Shown here: in pieces, positions 36,901-51,000 of the stretch
Layout of the letters: the number at the start of each line of letters is the position of its first letter
Position numbering within the stretch: position 1 is the stretch's first letter
NCBI RefSeq assembly: GCF_001640805.2
Contig: NC_066848.1
Location: 13,548,092 to 13,612,091 of the forward strand
Direction: 5' to 3'
DNA length: 64,000 nt
DNA from: Lates calcarifer
Taxonomy: Eukaryota; Chordata; Actinopteri; Centropomidae
Translations under genes and position numbers: made by a program
Notes under the pieces: generated by a model
What the model saw: only the letters and a program-made list of their open reading frames with translations
Told to the model about the DNA's origin: nothing
Database searches by the model: none

Positions 36901-38976
36901 TTTTCGTGGAGGAATTCCAGTGGCTCCAGCAGCTATTTATGATAGACTGCATCAATCAGTCTACATTAATATTCAACAGTTTGATTCGCAGAACTACAAA
37001 GATGATTTCTGTGTGTGTGTGTGCTCATTTGTGTGTGTGTGACTGAGAGACGGTGAGACAGAGGCCCTGTGTAGGCCTATCTAACCGATACTGCCAACAA
37101 TGGATGAGTGCACCGTGGAGAAAATGAAGTGACATATTGAACATTTGCTGCGCTGCATATCAGTGACGCCGCGCACAATAAACATCTGAATTGTTTTGCA
37201 GACGACACACAGTGTTGCACAATTCTTTCTCGCGCACCTCAATGTGTTTTAGCACATTTTTATTAAACCTCGGGGTGATGTAAGTCAATCACTCTGCTCC
37301 CATATTTTCCTTCTGACACCCCACTCCCCCGCCTCTCCTTTATGAAACAAACACATCAAACACAGATGCAGCCTGATGTAGCCTCACCATTCGCTTACTC
37401 CCTGCCCAGCCCATATTTCTATCTATCTGTCCATCTATCCGTCCTACAGCGTTCTCATTTCTGCTCCGATCTTTTTTTTTTTCTGCTGTTTCCATCTCTC
37501 CCTCCTCCCTCCTCTTTTCCTCCCACCCTTTTTTTCCTGTAACTAAACTGGCTGTGTCTCTCTCCATCTGCTGGTTCTTCCTTCAGCGGCCCTGCACCTG
37601 TTCACACCTCCTCTCCTGTTGGCCACCTCTTCTCTCTTCTCCCCCCCCCCCCCCCCCTCCCTTATCTCTCTCTTTCGCTCTCTCTCTCTTCCTCTCCCTC
37701 TCTCTCTCTCTCCGCTCAGTGTGGTGCTGCCAGGCCCATTCCTGGCTCAGTTAGCCTCTCTGTCATTCAATCCATCTGTCGGCAAGTCAACTTTGTTTAC
37801 AGCGGGCGGCCCAAGCCTCTTTTCTTCTTCAAGGAGCGCTAAAGCCCCCCCACCGCCACCAAGGTCAGTGGCGAGCCAATCGTGCCCGAAAAACAGAAAA
37901 CTGCAAATGTTAAATTTGAAAAAAATAAATAAATAAAAAAAATTTAAAAAATAAATATGCCCTCCTCCTCCAGCACACACACGTGCATAAGTACGGACAA
38001 TAACACTGTGAAATCTGCACATCTTAAAAGCTGTTTTTAACTCTCTCACGCATATGAATAAATGCATGCATATATACGCAGACGGTTATAAATACACATG
38101 ACCCTCACAGACACAAACATTTGCTGCTACAGCACACATTCCCTCAGAGAGAAAAAAAAAACAGCTCTAGATTAAAGTAATTAGCTGCTGATTGGCCTCT
38201 GTCATCATCTATCTGCTCAGAAAACAGAGCGAGAGAAGTTTAAAAGTCTTAATTGGCACAGATGATTGGTGGTCTTAACACAGGAAGAGCGGACTGGCAG
38301 CGCAGGCATCTGTGATTTTTAAAAATAAACACACAGCATACGTACAATATGCTCCCCTACTGACCCAATCCAGAAACCTAGGACTCAACGTCAGTGTCAG
38401 TTCTGTGCCCTACAGAAATAGTCGCGGGTAACATATGTGGTAGAGCTGGGGGTCAAATCAATTTCAGATGAGAAGGTAAATCGTTGCCTAAAATTAATTA
38501 TTTAAATACCAAATATTTCAATCTGGATAACAGCTTCAAGTCACTTCTCATAGACAATTAGACATTTGATTGAGTGTATAATACATGACAGATATGAGTG
38601 TTACAGTATAACTATATTTAAAAATATAGTGCAACGTATTCTACAGTAAGATTAAGTAAGGGAAAAATAACAGTGTAAGTAAAGTTCAATATTTAATCTG
38701 CATGTGATGAATGTTACATTTTCTAAAAGGAAAAAAAAAAAGACAGATCACAGAGAAAGTTTTAGTTGAGGAAAAAAAATAAAAGCAGTGAAAGAGAAAG
38801 GTGTGCAAGCTGAAAGTTTGTACCACATGGAGTGTTCTCTCCCGGTGTGAGCTCAATCCACCTGTGTTGGAATCCACTTCACACCTGGGACATACCTGAT
38901 GTCATTTCAAACGCCCCTCACCCCTCCCACCCGGTTATAAGCTTGGGGGCAACTGGCAAGGAAGGAACATGCGCCA

Positions 38977-39008
<32 letters not shown>

Positions 39009-40742
39009 CAAATCCACCCAACTAATCTTCAGTGAACTCCTCTATTGTCTTCTTATTTCTCGTTTCTCCCGCACCCTATATAAACTCCTCTCCTCTGCTG
39101 TCCTCAGTGTGTGTACTCCTGGGCCATCAGATCAGATGCCTAGTGAGGGAGAGGTGGCCATTGAGGTGGAAAACAAAGAGAGGCTTTTTAAAACTCAGCA
39201 GGGAAGCTGGGGCTGGAGACTGCACCGTAGGGGGGGCTTGTGTCCACCCGGTGCCCGCCATCATACACACACCATCACCAGCCTCACAGCTTTTCTCCTC
39301 ATAAAAACTTTCTCTGTTTCTCTTCTCTCAAAACCTCCTCATACTTTTCATATCCCCTCTATTTTTTCATCCTTATCTACATCTACCTTTATCTATTTGA
39401 CCTGCTTTCCATTTCCAGCCTTATCTCTAGTGTCACCTTCTTCCTTTTTAATAGGCCGTGTCTTTACCTATATCTCCAGACTGCACTGTCAGGGTTGTGT
39501 TAATGTGTCATCTTTCAACCTTTTTCTGACTGCGCTTAGTTTGGAATGAGGAGCACATAAATATGTATAAATGGTATGTGCATGAATATTAACAAAAGCT
39601 GTAGCAACAGCAGCCACAAACCTTTTGAAGTATGTTCAGCACTTTGAAAAATGCAGAGGCTGTTTGTTTGTTAAATAGTAAAAATCACAACCTGCGTGTT
39701 CATTTTATCATTGCTTATGACAGTAATCACACCAGAAACAATAAACAGCAACACTGCATTATGTGTGTGTATGCATTAAAAACTACCACTGCATTTGTTT
39801 ATTTTGTTTGAGGTTTCTCTCAGATGTTGTGGAAGATAAACATAGCACCAAAGTGGAACAGCATTAACTGATTTCATTTCAGGGTATTCCTGATGGTAGT
39901 GCCTCACATCAAGTGCCAGATGTGTCTTACCTGTCCACTAATTGTGTTATAATCAAACAAACACATAAAAAAACAACAATAAAATACCAAGATCGATGTA
40001 CATAAATACATATGTACAGGAATATTTCTAATTTTGAAAAGTCATTTAGCTCATCTGAAAACTTACAGAACTGAACTGGTTAATTGTTCCTTATTTCACT
40101 GAATGATAAACAGTGACTAACAGTGACTGTTTTCTTTCAGCTGCTGTGATTTTTTTGAGTCTTCCTTGTTTGATTGTCAGTTTGAGGTCACTGAGTCTAT
40201 ATTTGGTTAGCCCTCTGCTTTTTATCTCTGACAGGTAAGATATACATAACGCCTTCCTTAACTCATCGCCACTCTCTTCTATAATGCCTCTTCCTGTACC
40301 TTTGACTTCGCTGCTACCTTCCTCCAGTGTTATCCTCCTCCCTGCTATCTCCTGCTCCTGTCTTTGTGATCATCCAGATAAAATGTGCAGATGGGGGCAC
40401 TGCCCTACTACCTACAAGGCACTGCTTGGCACTGTTGTGGCTGCAAAGGGCAACAGAGAGAAACGGGTGGATTGAAGAAGAGAGACAAAAAAAGAGAACA
40501 AAGAGCAGCTACAGTATATGAGGATAAAAAAAAATGAAGAGGATGAAAAGATAAAGGGATAGATCAGTCAGGTAAAAGAGGGTGATTGAGGTAAAAGAGA
40601 GGAATGAGGGGAAAAGAAGAGCAGAGAGAGGTTCTGTCATGTTGGATGAAAGCTGTGCCTACTGGGCAGTGGGCACAGTATAGAGTCACTGATAGTGCCA
40701 CCCTCACAGCAGGGGTGTGTGAAGGCACAAAGTTGACCAGAT

Positions 40743-40782
<40 letters not shown>

Positions 40783-42395
40783 CAGACAACTACACATTTT
40801 CATTCAGGATGCATGCAGCACAAACCACTAAAATGTAGAACCCCCCTGTAAACTCATCACCACAGCCTTTTCACAGACACCTCCTTGAGGTGTGAGCCAG
40901 TTTTTAAAAACATTTTCGGAGCATTTCGAGCAATTCCATAAAACAATCTGATATATACATAGTTTGAAGAAGAGATGAAGACAGAATGAGGTGAAAAGGG
41001 GAATGGTGGATGGGTGGCAGCGGGCTGGTGCTCTCCCCTTTATTCTCTGTCCTCCAGCCGTAGTGTGTGTATGTAGGCCAGTGTCCCAGGGCACACTTGG
41101 CTGGGGTGACAACAGTTGTAGTCGACAGATTTGCCTCCATCTTGCCTGAGGTCTCCCAGTCAGCGATCTGTCTATTCTATCCATTCCCAGCCCCGCAGGA
41201 TGGACAGATTACAGATCTGCCTAATAATCCTGGTACTTATAGTGTGTGATTTTCCACTGCTGAATTTAGTTTCCACATCTTAACCTTTATGATACTTCTA
41301 GTGCAAATAAGTTAATGAAGCTACAGAGTTAGATTTAGCAAGGCATCTTCATAGGGGCTAATGGTAGCATTTATCTTCTGCAAAAAACAGAGAGCTAATG
41401 GATGGATGGAAGGAGCTGTAGAGAGATTGTCTCCTAGCAGCCATTTAACTATAATACCTGGTTTGCAACAGTAGAGCAAAAACAACACAAAAGTAAGAGA
41501 AAGACAAGGGAGAACAAGGAAGAAAGATGTTTGCTGATGATGCCACAACTAAACTACCGTTTCCCAGGGATCAATCTGTCCAGCCTTGCACTTATCTTGA
41601 AAAAAAAATTAATTTCTATCCATAACTGATTTAATAATCTAGTTATATAACATCAAACATAATATAACCCAAACAAACTGAAATAAGAGTTAGAAAATTA
41701 AAAGGTGACAACTGTGAAACTTGGTCTTTTTTTTTTTTCAGAGATCATGGTTGACTTGGTAAACAGTACTGATGCTGAATACGGCGCTCAGTGCTGAAAG
41801 TCAGTTGGAGAGAGATGAGCTACAAGAATCATGAAATGTGGAACTGACAAGTTGCTTAGATCTAGACCCAGATGTCTTATGCACTGAGGATTTGCTCTTA
41901 TACTTCACACATGAAAACAGACTGAAAGTGATAGCTGAGGAAGAAATGTTTCTGCTGAAGAGGCCATTTTTAAGGCTCTGCTCTGCCGCTTACTAAACTG
42001 TATTAAAATGGTTGCCATTTCCATTTGTTAGTACCCAGCTTGACAAAAATACACATTCTGTTTTAATTACTGCCACATCAACTAAATTAACACAAACAAA
42101 CTTACAATTAAAGACCAGAGAAAGAGAGATGCAGCAGAGTAGGACAGTGTGATAGAAAGACAAAAGGAGATGAAAGGTCTGAAGAAAGACACTGAAAGAA
42201 AGATAAAAGACCAAGCAGGTCTCAGCAGACTTAGCGAGAGAGCCAGCAAGAGTGCAAGAGAGAGAGGTGAGAAGGCAGGATGGCAGAGAGGGCACTCCGA
42301 CAGCGAGGAGAGAAGAACGCGGCAAGGTCTCGTCACCGGGCCAACGGGCCCACCACTGTCAACATCATGGCACTCTGTGGTACACACATACACAT

Positions 42396-42453
<58 letters not shown>

Positions 42454-42936
42454 CTGGCCGACGGCCCTCCCAGCTGCCCTATCCGTAACTGTCTGATTAG
42501 TTGTGCTAAGCAGCCCCTCCCCTGCCAACCATGGTGCCATCTGCTACCCAACAACATGGCTGCCGACCAGACAAGCGCACGCACACACACAAACACACAC
42601 ACATGCAAACACACAAAAACACACAGCAAGCCTCATACCTGGCACTGCCCCGCTGCTGTCACACAGAGACACACACATCAAACTTCACAGACACAGGTGT
42701 AGCCCAAAGGTATCAACACTTAACATTTGCACAAAGGCATGCACGTAAACTCATCTAATTGCACGCTCACAAACGAGTCAATGCGCATCGCAAAACAAGG
42801 ATGCTTCATGCATGTTTTCACGCACGCTTAAAAAGTCACGCACATACACACACACACACGCACAGTTGCTGTAGAGGTTGTGTGGTGACAGTGGTTAGGC
42901 GCCATTAATGCCAGGTAGAAAGAAAGATGCTGTGCT

Positions 42937-42972
<36 letters not shown>

Positions 42973-45350
42973 CGCTGGCAGCGCTTGAAGGTTCATTATG
43001 GCCCCCACCTCTCCTGAGCGACTGCAGCCCGCGTGGCGCCCCGGCCCTTTTATTCCGGGCCGTGATTGGACAAGGGCCTCCCGCCGAGTTGGTTTGCAGC
43101 AGTTTTGTCGCGCCCAGATTTCACTCGCTGCTCAAAGCGAGCCTCTGGCGGGACGCGGCATCTGCTGCCTCACCTTCCTCATTTACACTTCTCCGCCCTC
43201 ACACACACACACACAGTTCTGTTCACCGCCTTTCCAGACCTTGCTATCACGATGTACAACTGAAGGAAGGGGAGGGAGAACTAGGTAGAGGTACAGAGAG
43301 AGAGAGAGAGCAGCAGCGTGACATGTTTAATAGAGTTTGGGGAACTTTGTATATAAGACTCACAGCGGTTGGTCTGGAGCTTTGTCTGACTAGCTCTCTC
43401 TCTGCTTCTTAGCATCCATCTTCTGATTTCAGGGTCACGGAAAAGGAATGAGGCCTTAAACTCACAAACACTACTTATCTCCCCTTCTAGCTCTGTCTAC
43501 CTGCTTTCCTTGTCTGTTGCACCCACTGCTTTATTGGCACTAATCAATCACTAGTCTAATACGTCATCCCTCATTTTCTACCATTTTCTGTACGTGTGTT
43601 GGTGCCACATTTACACCTCATTTCTTCTCTCTTAGCTAGACCTGGGTGAAAACTGCAAGTAGAAATCTCAGCATCCAGTCAATGAGACTTCAATATACAA
43701 CTTTAACTGAGCTCTAATTGTTGAAAATATACTGTGAAGTCAAAGGTGGAAGTGGGAGACGTCTTTAGTCGTATATTACAGTGCGTGTTCAATATCGATT
43801 CCATTTTCTGCTTCTTATCTGGGTCCAGGTTTCAGTGGCAGTAGGTTAACCAAGGTAGTCCTGGCATCTCAACTGCCCAAACCACACATCCCATGGCATT
43901 CCCAGGACAGGTGGGACATTCAGTATAATGCCCTCTGTGTGTTAGATTTGCCACGGTGTCTCCTCTTCCAAGTCGGACATGTCCTGCATACCTCAACAGG
44001 GAGGCATCCTGATTACATTCCTATACCGCTCCAACTGGTTTCATTCATTTTGAAGGACCAGTGTTGTCCAAACTCCTCATTTCATCCGTTCCAATATAAG
44101 CTCACCCTATTAGCCACTGTTGAGTTTTCAGACTTCCTCAGAAAGCTCAGATCTCTGCCAGAGAGGTGGGCAAAGTTGCCTCTGGTCTCTCCAACACTTA
44201 ACTGTCCCATGTAGATTCAAGAGTTCCTTTATGTGTACCACTGACTAACAACAATCAAGGTCAGCAGTTGTTTTCTGACAGTGTTCCACTCATTCTTTAA
44301 GGCCAGTTGGAAGTGCTTCTCCATGGCCTCCCCACACTCCTTCCACACCTGAGGTTTTGCTTCAAAGGCCACAGAAGATGGACTATCCAAGCCCATAAAG
44401 CTTCCTTTAGCTAACAGCTTCCTTCACTGCTGGTGTCCACCAGCACCAGCAAGCTCTTGGCTTGTTGCCATTGCAGGCACCCATGCAAGTTTCACTGCAT
44501 CAGTCTGCCAGCCATCCCGCCTCTTGATCAAAGTCACTACCAAGGTGGGTTTGAGCTGAAAGCTCTGCCATTTAAGGCATCCAGATGTAGATCAAATTAT
44601 ATGAACAGTCATGTTCGGACACTTCCTGACCCAGGAATCCATGGTTAGAAGTTCTAGGTGAGAAAGTGAATGTGAGAAAACTTATTCACTGAAGTATACT
44701 CAGTTTCAGGTCTGTCCACAGCTCTGAGCAAGCGCCCTCATCAACATGGATGCTTGATTTCATGGGGATAACTGAACTGGTGGAAGATTTGGGGCCTTGC
44801 AGACATTCGACTCATCCCAAACACAAAGCAGGCACACAGGTCTCAACTAACCGTGGATACGCTAACGCATGCAAACACACACATCTATCCATTCATGCCT
44901 ATCTGGCATGTGTTGAAACAGAAGTTATGCTGGGCAGTTTTCACTGTGGCCTTTGGGATCTGTGATCACAATGCAGGAAGAGAGAAGGCCGGATGGAGAC
45001 AAGGAAAGAAGAAAAGAAAGAAAGTGAAGAAAGACAGGAGCAAACAAACAAAACAAACTTAGTAAAGCCCTCTGCTGGGCTGGGGCTAGGACTGGAGTGT
45101 GTGTGTGTGTGTTTGTGAGGCGATGTGAACAGAGTGGCAGGGATTAGGACAGATCCTGGGCTGTCCAACTCACAGCTGGCTGATGATCCAATCCTGGAGC
45201 GCAGCACAGCGCACCAGCCGCCATGGGACCCCCGGATGCGTGCATGCATCTGTGTGTGTGCGTGCACGTTTGTGTCTGTGTACAGGCATGTGGATTCGAC
45301 TGATGTGCGTATCAGTGTGCACATTTGCAAGCATGCAGTTGTACAAACAA

Positions 45351-45404
<54 letters not shown>

Positions 45405-47270
45405 ATACGTAAGGAAGTTGGGGCTATCGGAAATCAAACAGAGGCTGTCTGTGCTTCATGTCCCCTGTTTGAAGACGGGCTGTGATCATTTGGGCCACGA
45501 GAGGAGGACAGAATGAAAGAGGGGAGCGAGCAAGTTGCAAAGAGAGAATCAAAGAGCTGCCTTCGAAGGCTGGTCATACAAATGCCTTCCAGCCTCGACT
45601 GTGAATCTCACACTCTCTAACAACACAAACCAGCCCACCACAGCTACAAAGACTCATGCGTGGCTCTGTAGTGAGCAACAAGAGAGGACAAACAGAGGCG
45701 TGACTACGAATAAACTACATGTAGTTCTGCATAACCCCAGAAGGCCCACAGATGGACAGACAGAGAGAGAGATAGACAGAGGTAAAGAGCAGGAGGGGAG
45801 GGGACAAACGCTTGAGGTTTATTTGTGTAGGTTGGAGCAGCATGACTGAAAAGCAACAGAGAACATGACAAGTGAGGAAGAAAGGAGAAAAAAACCAAAA
45901 ACGAAGAACAAGGGCTGTGAACAAATTACAGTAGGTGTGTATCTGTATGTATCTCAAAACCAGTGTTTATAATATCTTTAAACACTGATATTACATCTAC
46001 AGACATGGATGGAAAGATTTTATGGGCTTCTAAGAAACCGTTGGGTTTGGAAAAACTAGCCTGCTGGATAGCTTAAGTGTATTTCATGTTTAAAATTCTC
46101 TCTCAAGCTCTGCTTGTAATTGTTTACACACTTATGAACGGCTTTAGTAAAATAAAGATTGTTCAAAAGTGTTCACCACTATCTCCATATTTGAATTATT
46201 ACTACTACTAACCCCTCTCTGTGATGGCAGGCCTTCAAGTCTGGCTGAACAGGTCTTTGTTTTCCAACATAAGAGTATATCCAGCTGTTGCTCTAGGTGT
46301 AAATTTAAATTGTATGTTTTCTTTTTAGTTTAAGTCATAAAAGAATGATCTGTAAATGATCCATAAAAATCAGTATCATGGGTTTGCATGCTTTAGCTTT
46401 GAGTGTTTCCACAGATAACATTACCTCTGTATATCCTAATCAAACCACTCACCACTACATGCTTATCCTTGGACATTACCCCTCACATAAATCTAATCCT
46501 AAATATAAAAGTTTTCTGCAGGCCACCTTTGTCATCTTTAATATTAAGGTCTCTGAGACAAATACAGATATTCAGGCATTTATAAGCTGTTCCACACCCG
46601 CTACTTAACACATCATCAACACCTTTTTTTTTTTTAACATTTACACATTTATCACTATAGGGATTTGTATTTTTTATGATGGTTATACCTGCATCTTCTG
46701 TTTTCTGTGAATTACATTATGACAATTCTGCTTTTAAAAGTTGGAGCACCATATGCAACTAAAATGTAATTCTGTGATAGTGCATGTGAACATGTAAACC
46801 TTCTTCTTGAGTAGTACTGTAGGAGGAGAAATTGCATATTAAATCAGCATCAGAAGTGGCTTTCACTGCTAATGACCAAAATTGAATTTGAATGGCTACA
46901 TGCTCAGCCAAGTCAACAGCTGTCAAACATCTAGTATGCATCTGCGGACAGATAAAACTATAAACTCTCTCATGCACATACACCCGCACACATGGTAGTA
47001 AAATGGTTTAGTCCAGTGGCTCCTCTAGTACAGGTCAAAGTCATCATGTTGCCACATTAATATGCATGTCATTCTCCACAGCTGGCTGCAAAATACACAC
47101 ACACACACACCACACACACCACACCACCACCACACACACACACACACACACATTCCTTGCTTCATCCCTTAAACACACGACAGCCCGCCATGCAGTCAGT
47201 GTGTTAGCGCTGGCCAGCTGACAGGAAAACACACTTAAACACAGATCAGAGCCAGGAGCAGCAGTGGACG

Positions 47271-47310
<40 letters not shown>

Positions 47311-48012
47311 GTCAGGCCGACAGACATAAACACAAATACACACACACACACACACACACACACACTGAACAAACTTGCCTCCTGCAGCCTTCAGCACCAC
47401 AGGGCACCACCGCCACATCTGTGCCCATCTCAGACACCTCGGCTGTGGGCAGCGGGGGTGAGAGAGTGCCCTGGGCGGCTGGCATGGGCTGGCATGGCCC
47501 TGGCAGCGGATGGTGTGGAAGGGAACAGCAGCCAGCGGATGACAGGAGGGATAGAGGGAAGGAGAAGAGGAAGGGAGGAATGCAGGACAGGAGATGAAAA
47601 AAAAGAATAATGGGAAAGAAAAGATGATGAAAGAGAAGATGATGCTGTGGAAAGAAAAGGAACTGTGTAATATTTAGAGGATGGTAAGGAAGGCCAACTA
47701 AGGACATGAAGACAAAAAAGAGCTGGAGGTAGAAAAGACAAAAAGGTGAATATACTGATGGATGGATGAGATGAGTAGATAAAGAGGAGCAGAGGAAATG
47801 ATACAGGGAGACAGGAAAAGACTGGGATAGAAAGATGCAGAAATAGAAAGAAGGAAAGAAGACAGAAGATGGAGGTAAGGGTGGTGGTGGGGGGGGAGCG
47901 GTAGTGCCCGTCGTGAGAACGGGTGCAGGGCACTGGCAGGTGGCACCAAGGCCAGGCTGTCCAGTGACCATCAGCCACACTTTTCTGTGTGTATGTGTGT
48001 GAGTGTGAGTGA

Positions 48013-48051
<39 letters not shown>

Positions 48052-51000
48052 CCAGGGACAGAAGAAAGGCTCAGGCGCCATTTTGGCTCTGCTGGAGCTG
48101 TTGCTGGGCTGGGCACTGGCCTGGTGGCACAGAGCGAGCAGTGTGTTTGTGTGTACATATATATATAAATGTGTGTGTGTTGCATTATGTTGTGGCATGC
48201 TTAACAGGATTAGAGGTGACCTGGTGAGGTCCAGTTGGTACCGGGACCATGGCACAGCGACGCGCATGTGTGTTTATGTGTGTGTGGTTTGTATAATAGG
48301 ATTAGCTGTTACCTGGTGCGGTACAGTTGGTGTGCTGGTCTGAACTGGACTGGACTGGGCTGAGCTGGGCAGGAGCTGGGCAGAGGGGAGCGCTGTGTGT
48401 ATGTGTGTGTGCGTAAGTGTGGTGGCATGTATAATAGGATTAGGTACTACCTGGTGAGGTGCAGTTGGCGCTGGGCATTTGCCAGCTGTTCTGCTAGGCT
48501 CAGGGCTTCGGCCTGCCATTGGCTCCCATCCTTTTGGACCGCCTCCAGATGCTGCCGACAGCCAACCAGCTCTGAGCTCAGCCTTTCCACTTCCTGTCCC
48601 GCAGAGATGGAAGGAGAGAGGGAAGAGGAGGTGAGGAAATCTTTCACAACAATCCACCTTATGCCCTCAAACAAACACAACGTCAAAGGCCGATTACATC
48701 CTCATGTTAAGGCTGACAAGGGAATGACTTGGAGTTTTAGTATCTAAATTTCAAAATAGTTTGAATCCAAATGGTAAAACTGTACTTTGAAATATCTGAG
48801 CAACTCATATTTTCTATGAGGGATTCTAATTCACAAGTCCTGTGTCATTTAAAAGTGTAACCAGGGCTTCTCTTGCACTGCATATTTATTCATAACTGAT
48901 GCTTGTACAAATAATTTGGGATAAATTTGGAAGTTTGGAAATAATATTTGAGGTGTTCTTGATTTTTCTTCTTACACCACAGTATAGCTTCCTCAAAAAA
49001 CTGCAACTGTTTACTAAGTGATTGAGTAAATTAACCAATCACTGGCTAACATGAAAACTACTGACCTAATCTAATCCATCTACTAAATCTAATCAGTGGG
49101 TTGAATGCAGACGTACCTGTGCAGCCTTTTCCATCTGTCTGCTGGTCTTGGCGCTGAGCTCTCGGAGCTCTCTCTCTGCCTCCTCTTTCTTCAGCTGGGC
49201 CTGGCTGAGTTGATATCGCAGCTCCACACACACCTAGAGAGGACAAGGACGGTTTAAAAACAGCTGAGCATTTTAACAAATATTACTTCCCGACGATTTC
49301 TTCATCATTTGCCAATTTTTGATTTTCTTTTTATCATCTTAGCCTGTCCTCATCCTGGAAAGTCATTGCTTACTGATCTAAATACAGAGTAACAATGATC
49401 TTTTTGGCAAAGACTTTCACTAATCTTTCCTCTAGAAAGCACCCATATAGTTAATAAAATCACACATCTCATCACATGCTATATCTTGATTATAGTTTGT
49501 CAGTGACAGTCAACTATAGAAAACAAACTAAAGTTGGTATGGGTTCTGTCTTCACTACACTTCAGCAGTGTATCAGATTTTCAGACACTTTTGACAAACG
49601 TTGAACCAGAGTCCTTCGGTTTAAGTCAAACCTTGTAGGCTACTAGGCAATTCAGCCACTGCTTTTCTACCATTTGCATGCATATATATATATATACCCA
49701 CAATTAAAATCTAAGCATCACCTTATCTTAAACTTACTTATGCACTCACACTGAATGCACTCCTTCCACAACAGCCAGAAAATAAAGGGTGAAATAGATA
49801 AAACTTTGCTACCATCCAGTGGATTTACAGAGGCATTACAAGTAGACGGCACAAAGCGGAGCTAGGTGTCAGGAGTGTTCTTCACCTCTGTTCCTTCAAA
49901 GCTAGAGGCATCTTTTTAAGTGCTGGTCCTGCAGCATCTCAATCTTTCACTGCAGTACTGAGGCTGCATTTTTTTTTAAAAGTTGAAACGACCTCACTAG
50001 TTGTCCTGGATCACGCTGATTCAAACTGCTCATTGCAAACTATGGGCAACATATGCACCAACTGCAAACACTGTACCTTGGTATTGTCTTGTTCTTGACT
50101 TGTAAATTTGCGAAGAGTGTCTTCCAGTTGATTGGTCAGTGAGCTCTTGTCTCTGTGAGCTCTGTCTAGCTGCCCCTCCAACTCAGCAACACGCTGGGAG
50201 AGGCTGGATACCTGGTACACAGTTTTTCCACAGACATTTCATTAAAAAGTCATAACGTCCATATTAACTCTTTACAGCAATGTTAAGAGCTTCAATAAGA
50301 GCTGCCACCATACATGGGCCCCATGTAGCTAAGTGGAACTAACAATAAATATGTTGTTACTTGTAACAGTCATGACTTCTCTATACACACAAACAAATAA
50401 AGAATGAGTAAGATTTACTGTATGTGCCAGCTCGTCTTTCTGTTTCCGGGCCTCAGCCCTGCCCTCCTCTCTGGCCTCAGTCAGTCTCTCCTGCAAGGCC
50501 TGCGCTTCTCGTTCCAGCTGTTCTCTCTGTCGAGTCAGCTCCCTGGACAACTGCTCACACTGCACCTCCACCTGCAGGTATACAAGCAGATACAGAGGGT
50601 TTGCCACAAGTAACCACCCACAGCAAGAAGAGAAAACACAATTTTAGAGGACAACTTTGAGCCAACACAGCTGGAGAGGTGTGTGTAGGTGTTTCTCTGA
50701 CCCTAGCTTTGTGCAGATTTGCTTCCTCCGCCATCTCCACAGCCTGTTTGACCTGGAGACAGGCAGACCACTCCCTCTGCTGCGCCTCCTGCTGACTAGC
50801 CCTCACAGCACGCAGAGCCACCAGTAACTCATCACGCTCTCTGGACGATCAACAGACAACAACATGCACAACCAGCATTAGAAAAAACATGGGGACACTT
50901 ATTTCTGTATCTTTCTTTGCAAATGTTGTTTCCGATTTTGCTTTGCACATGTAATAACAAACAAAAACAGGCGAGCTGTTGAAGAGTTGATCCACAGTGG

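Larger units (their letters stand above)
32557..48450 (-). other. sdccag8 intron 13 (15.9 kb)
   Basis: No exon is recognised. It contains an RTE/Rex-like fossil at 43799-44215, many CA/TG and CT microsatellites, a C17 run near 37641-37657, GC-rich unique blocks (34560-34640, 35440-35870, 42980-43160) and an AT/homeodomain-motif-rich block (38140-38300). The region 39540-40260 is AT-rich with nothing recognised. Confidence 0.8.

Noticed and set aside
47312..48185. Long overlapping - strand open frames of 222 and 251 codons
   Set aside because: They are translations of purine/pyrimidine-biased and CA-repeat sequence (Ser/Leu/Pro/His-rich), with no homology signal.
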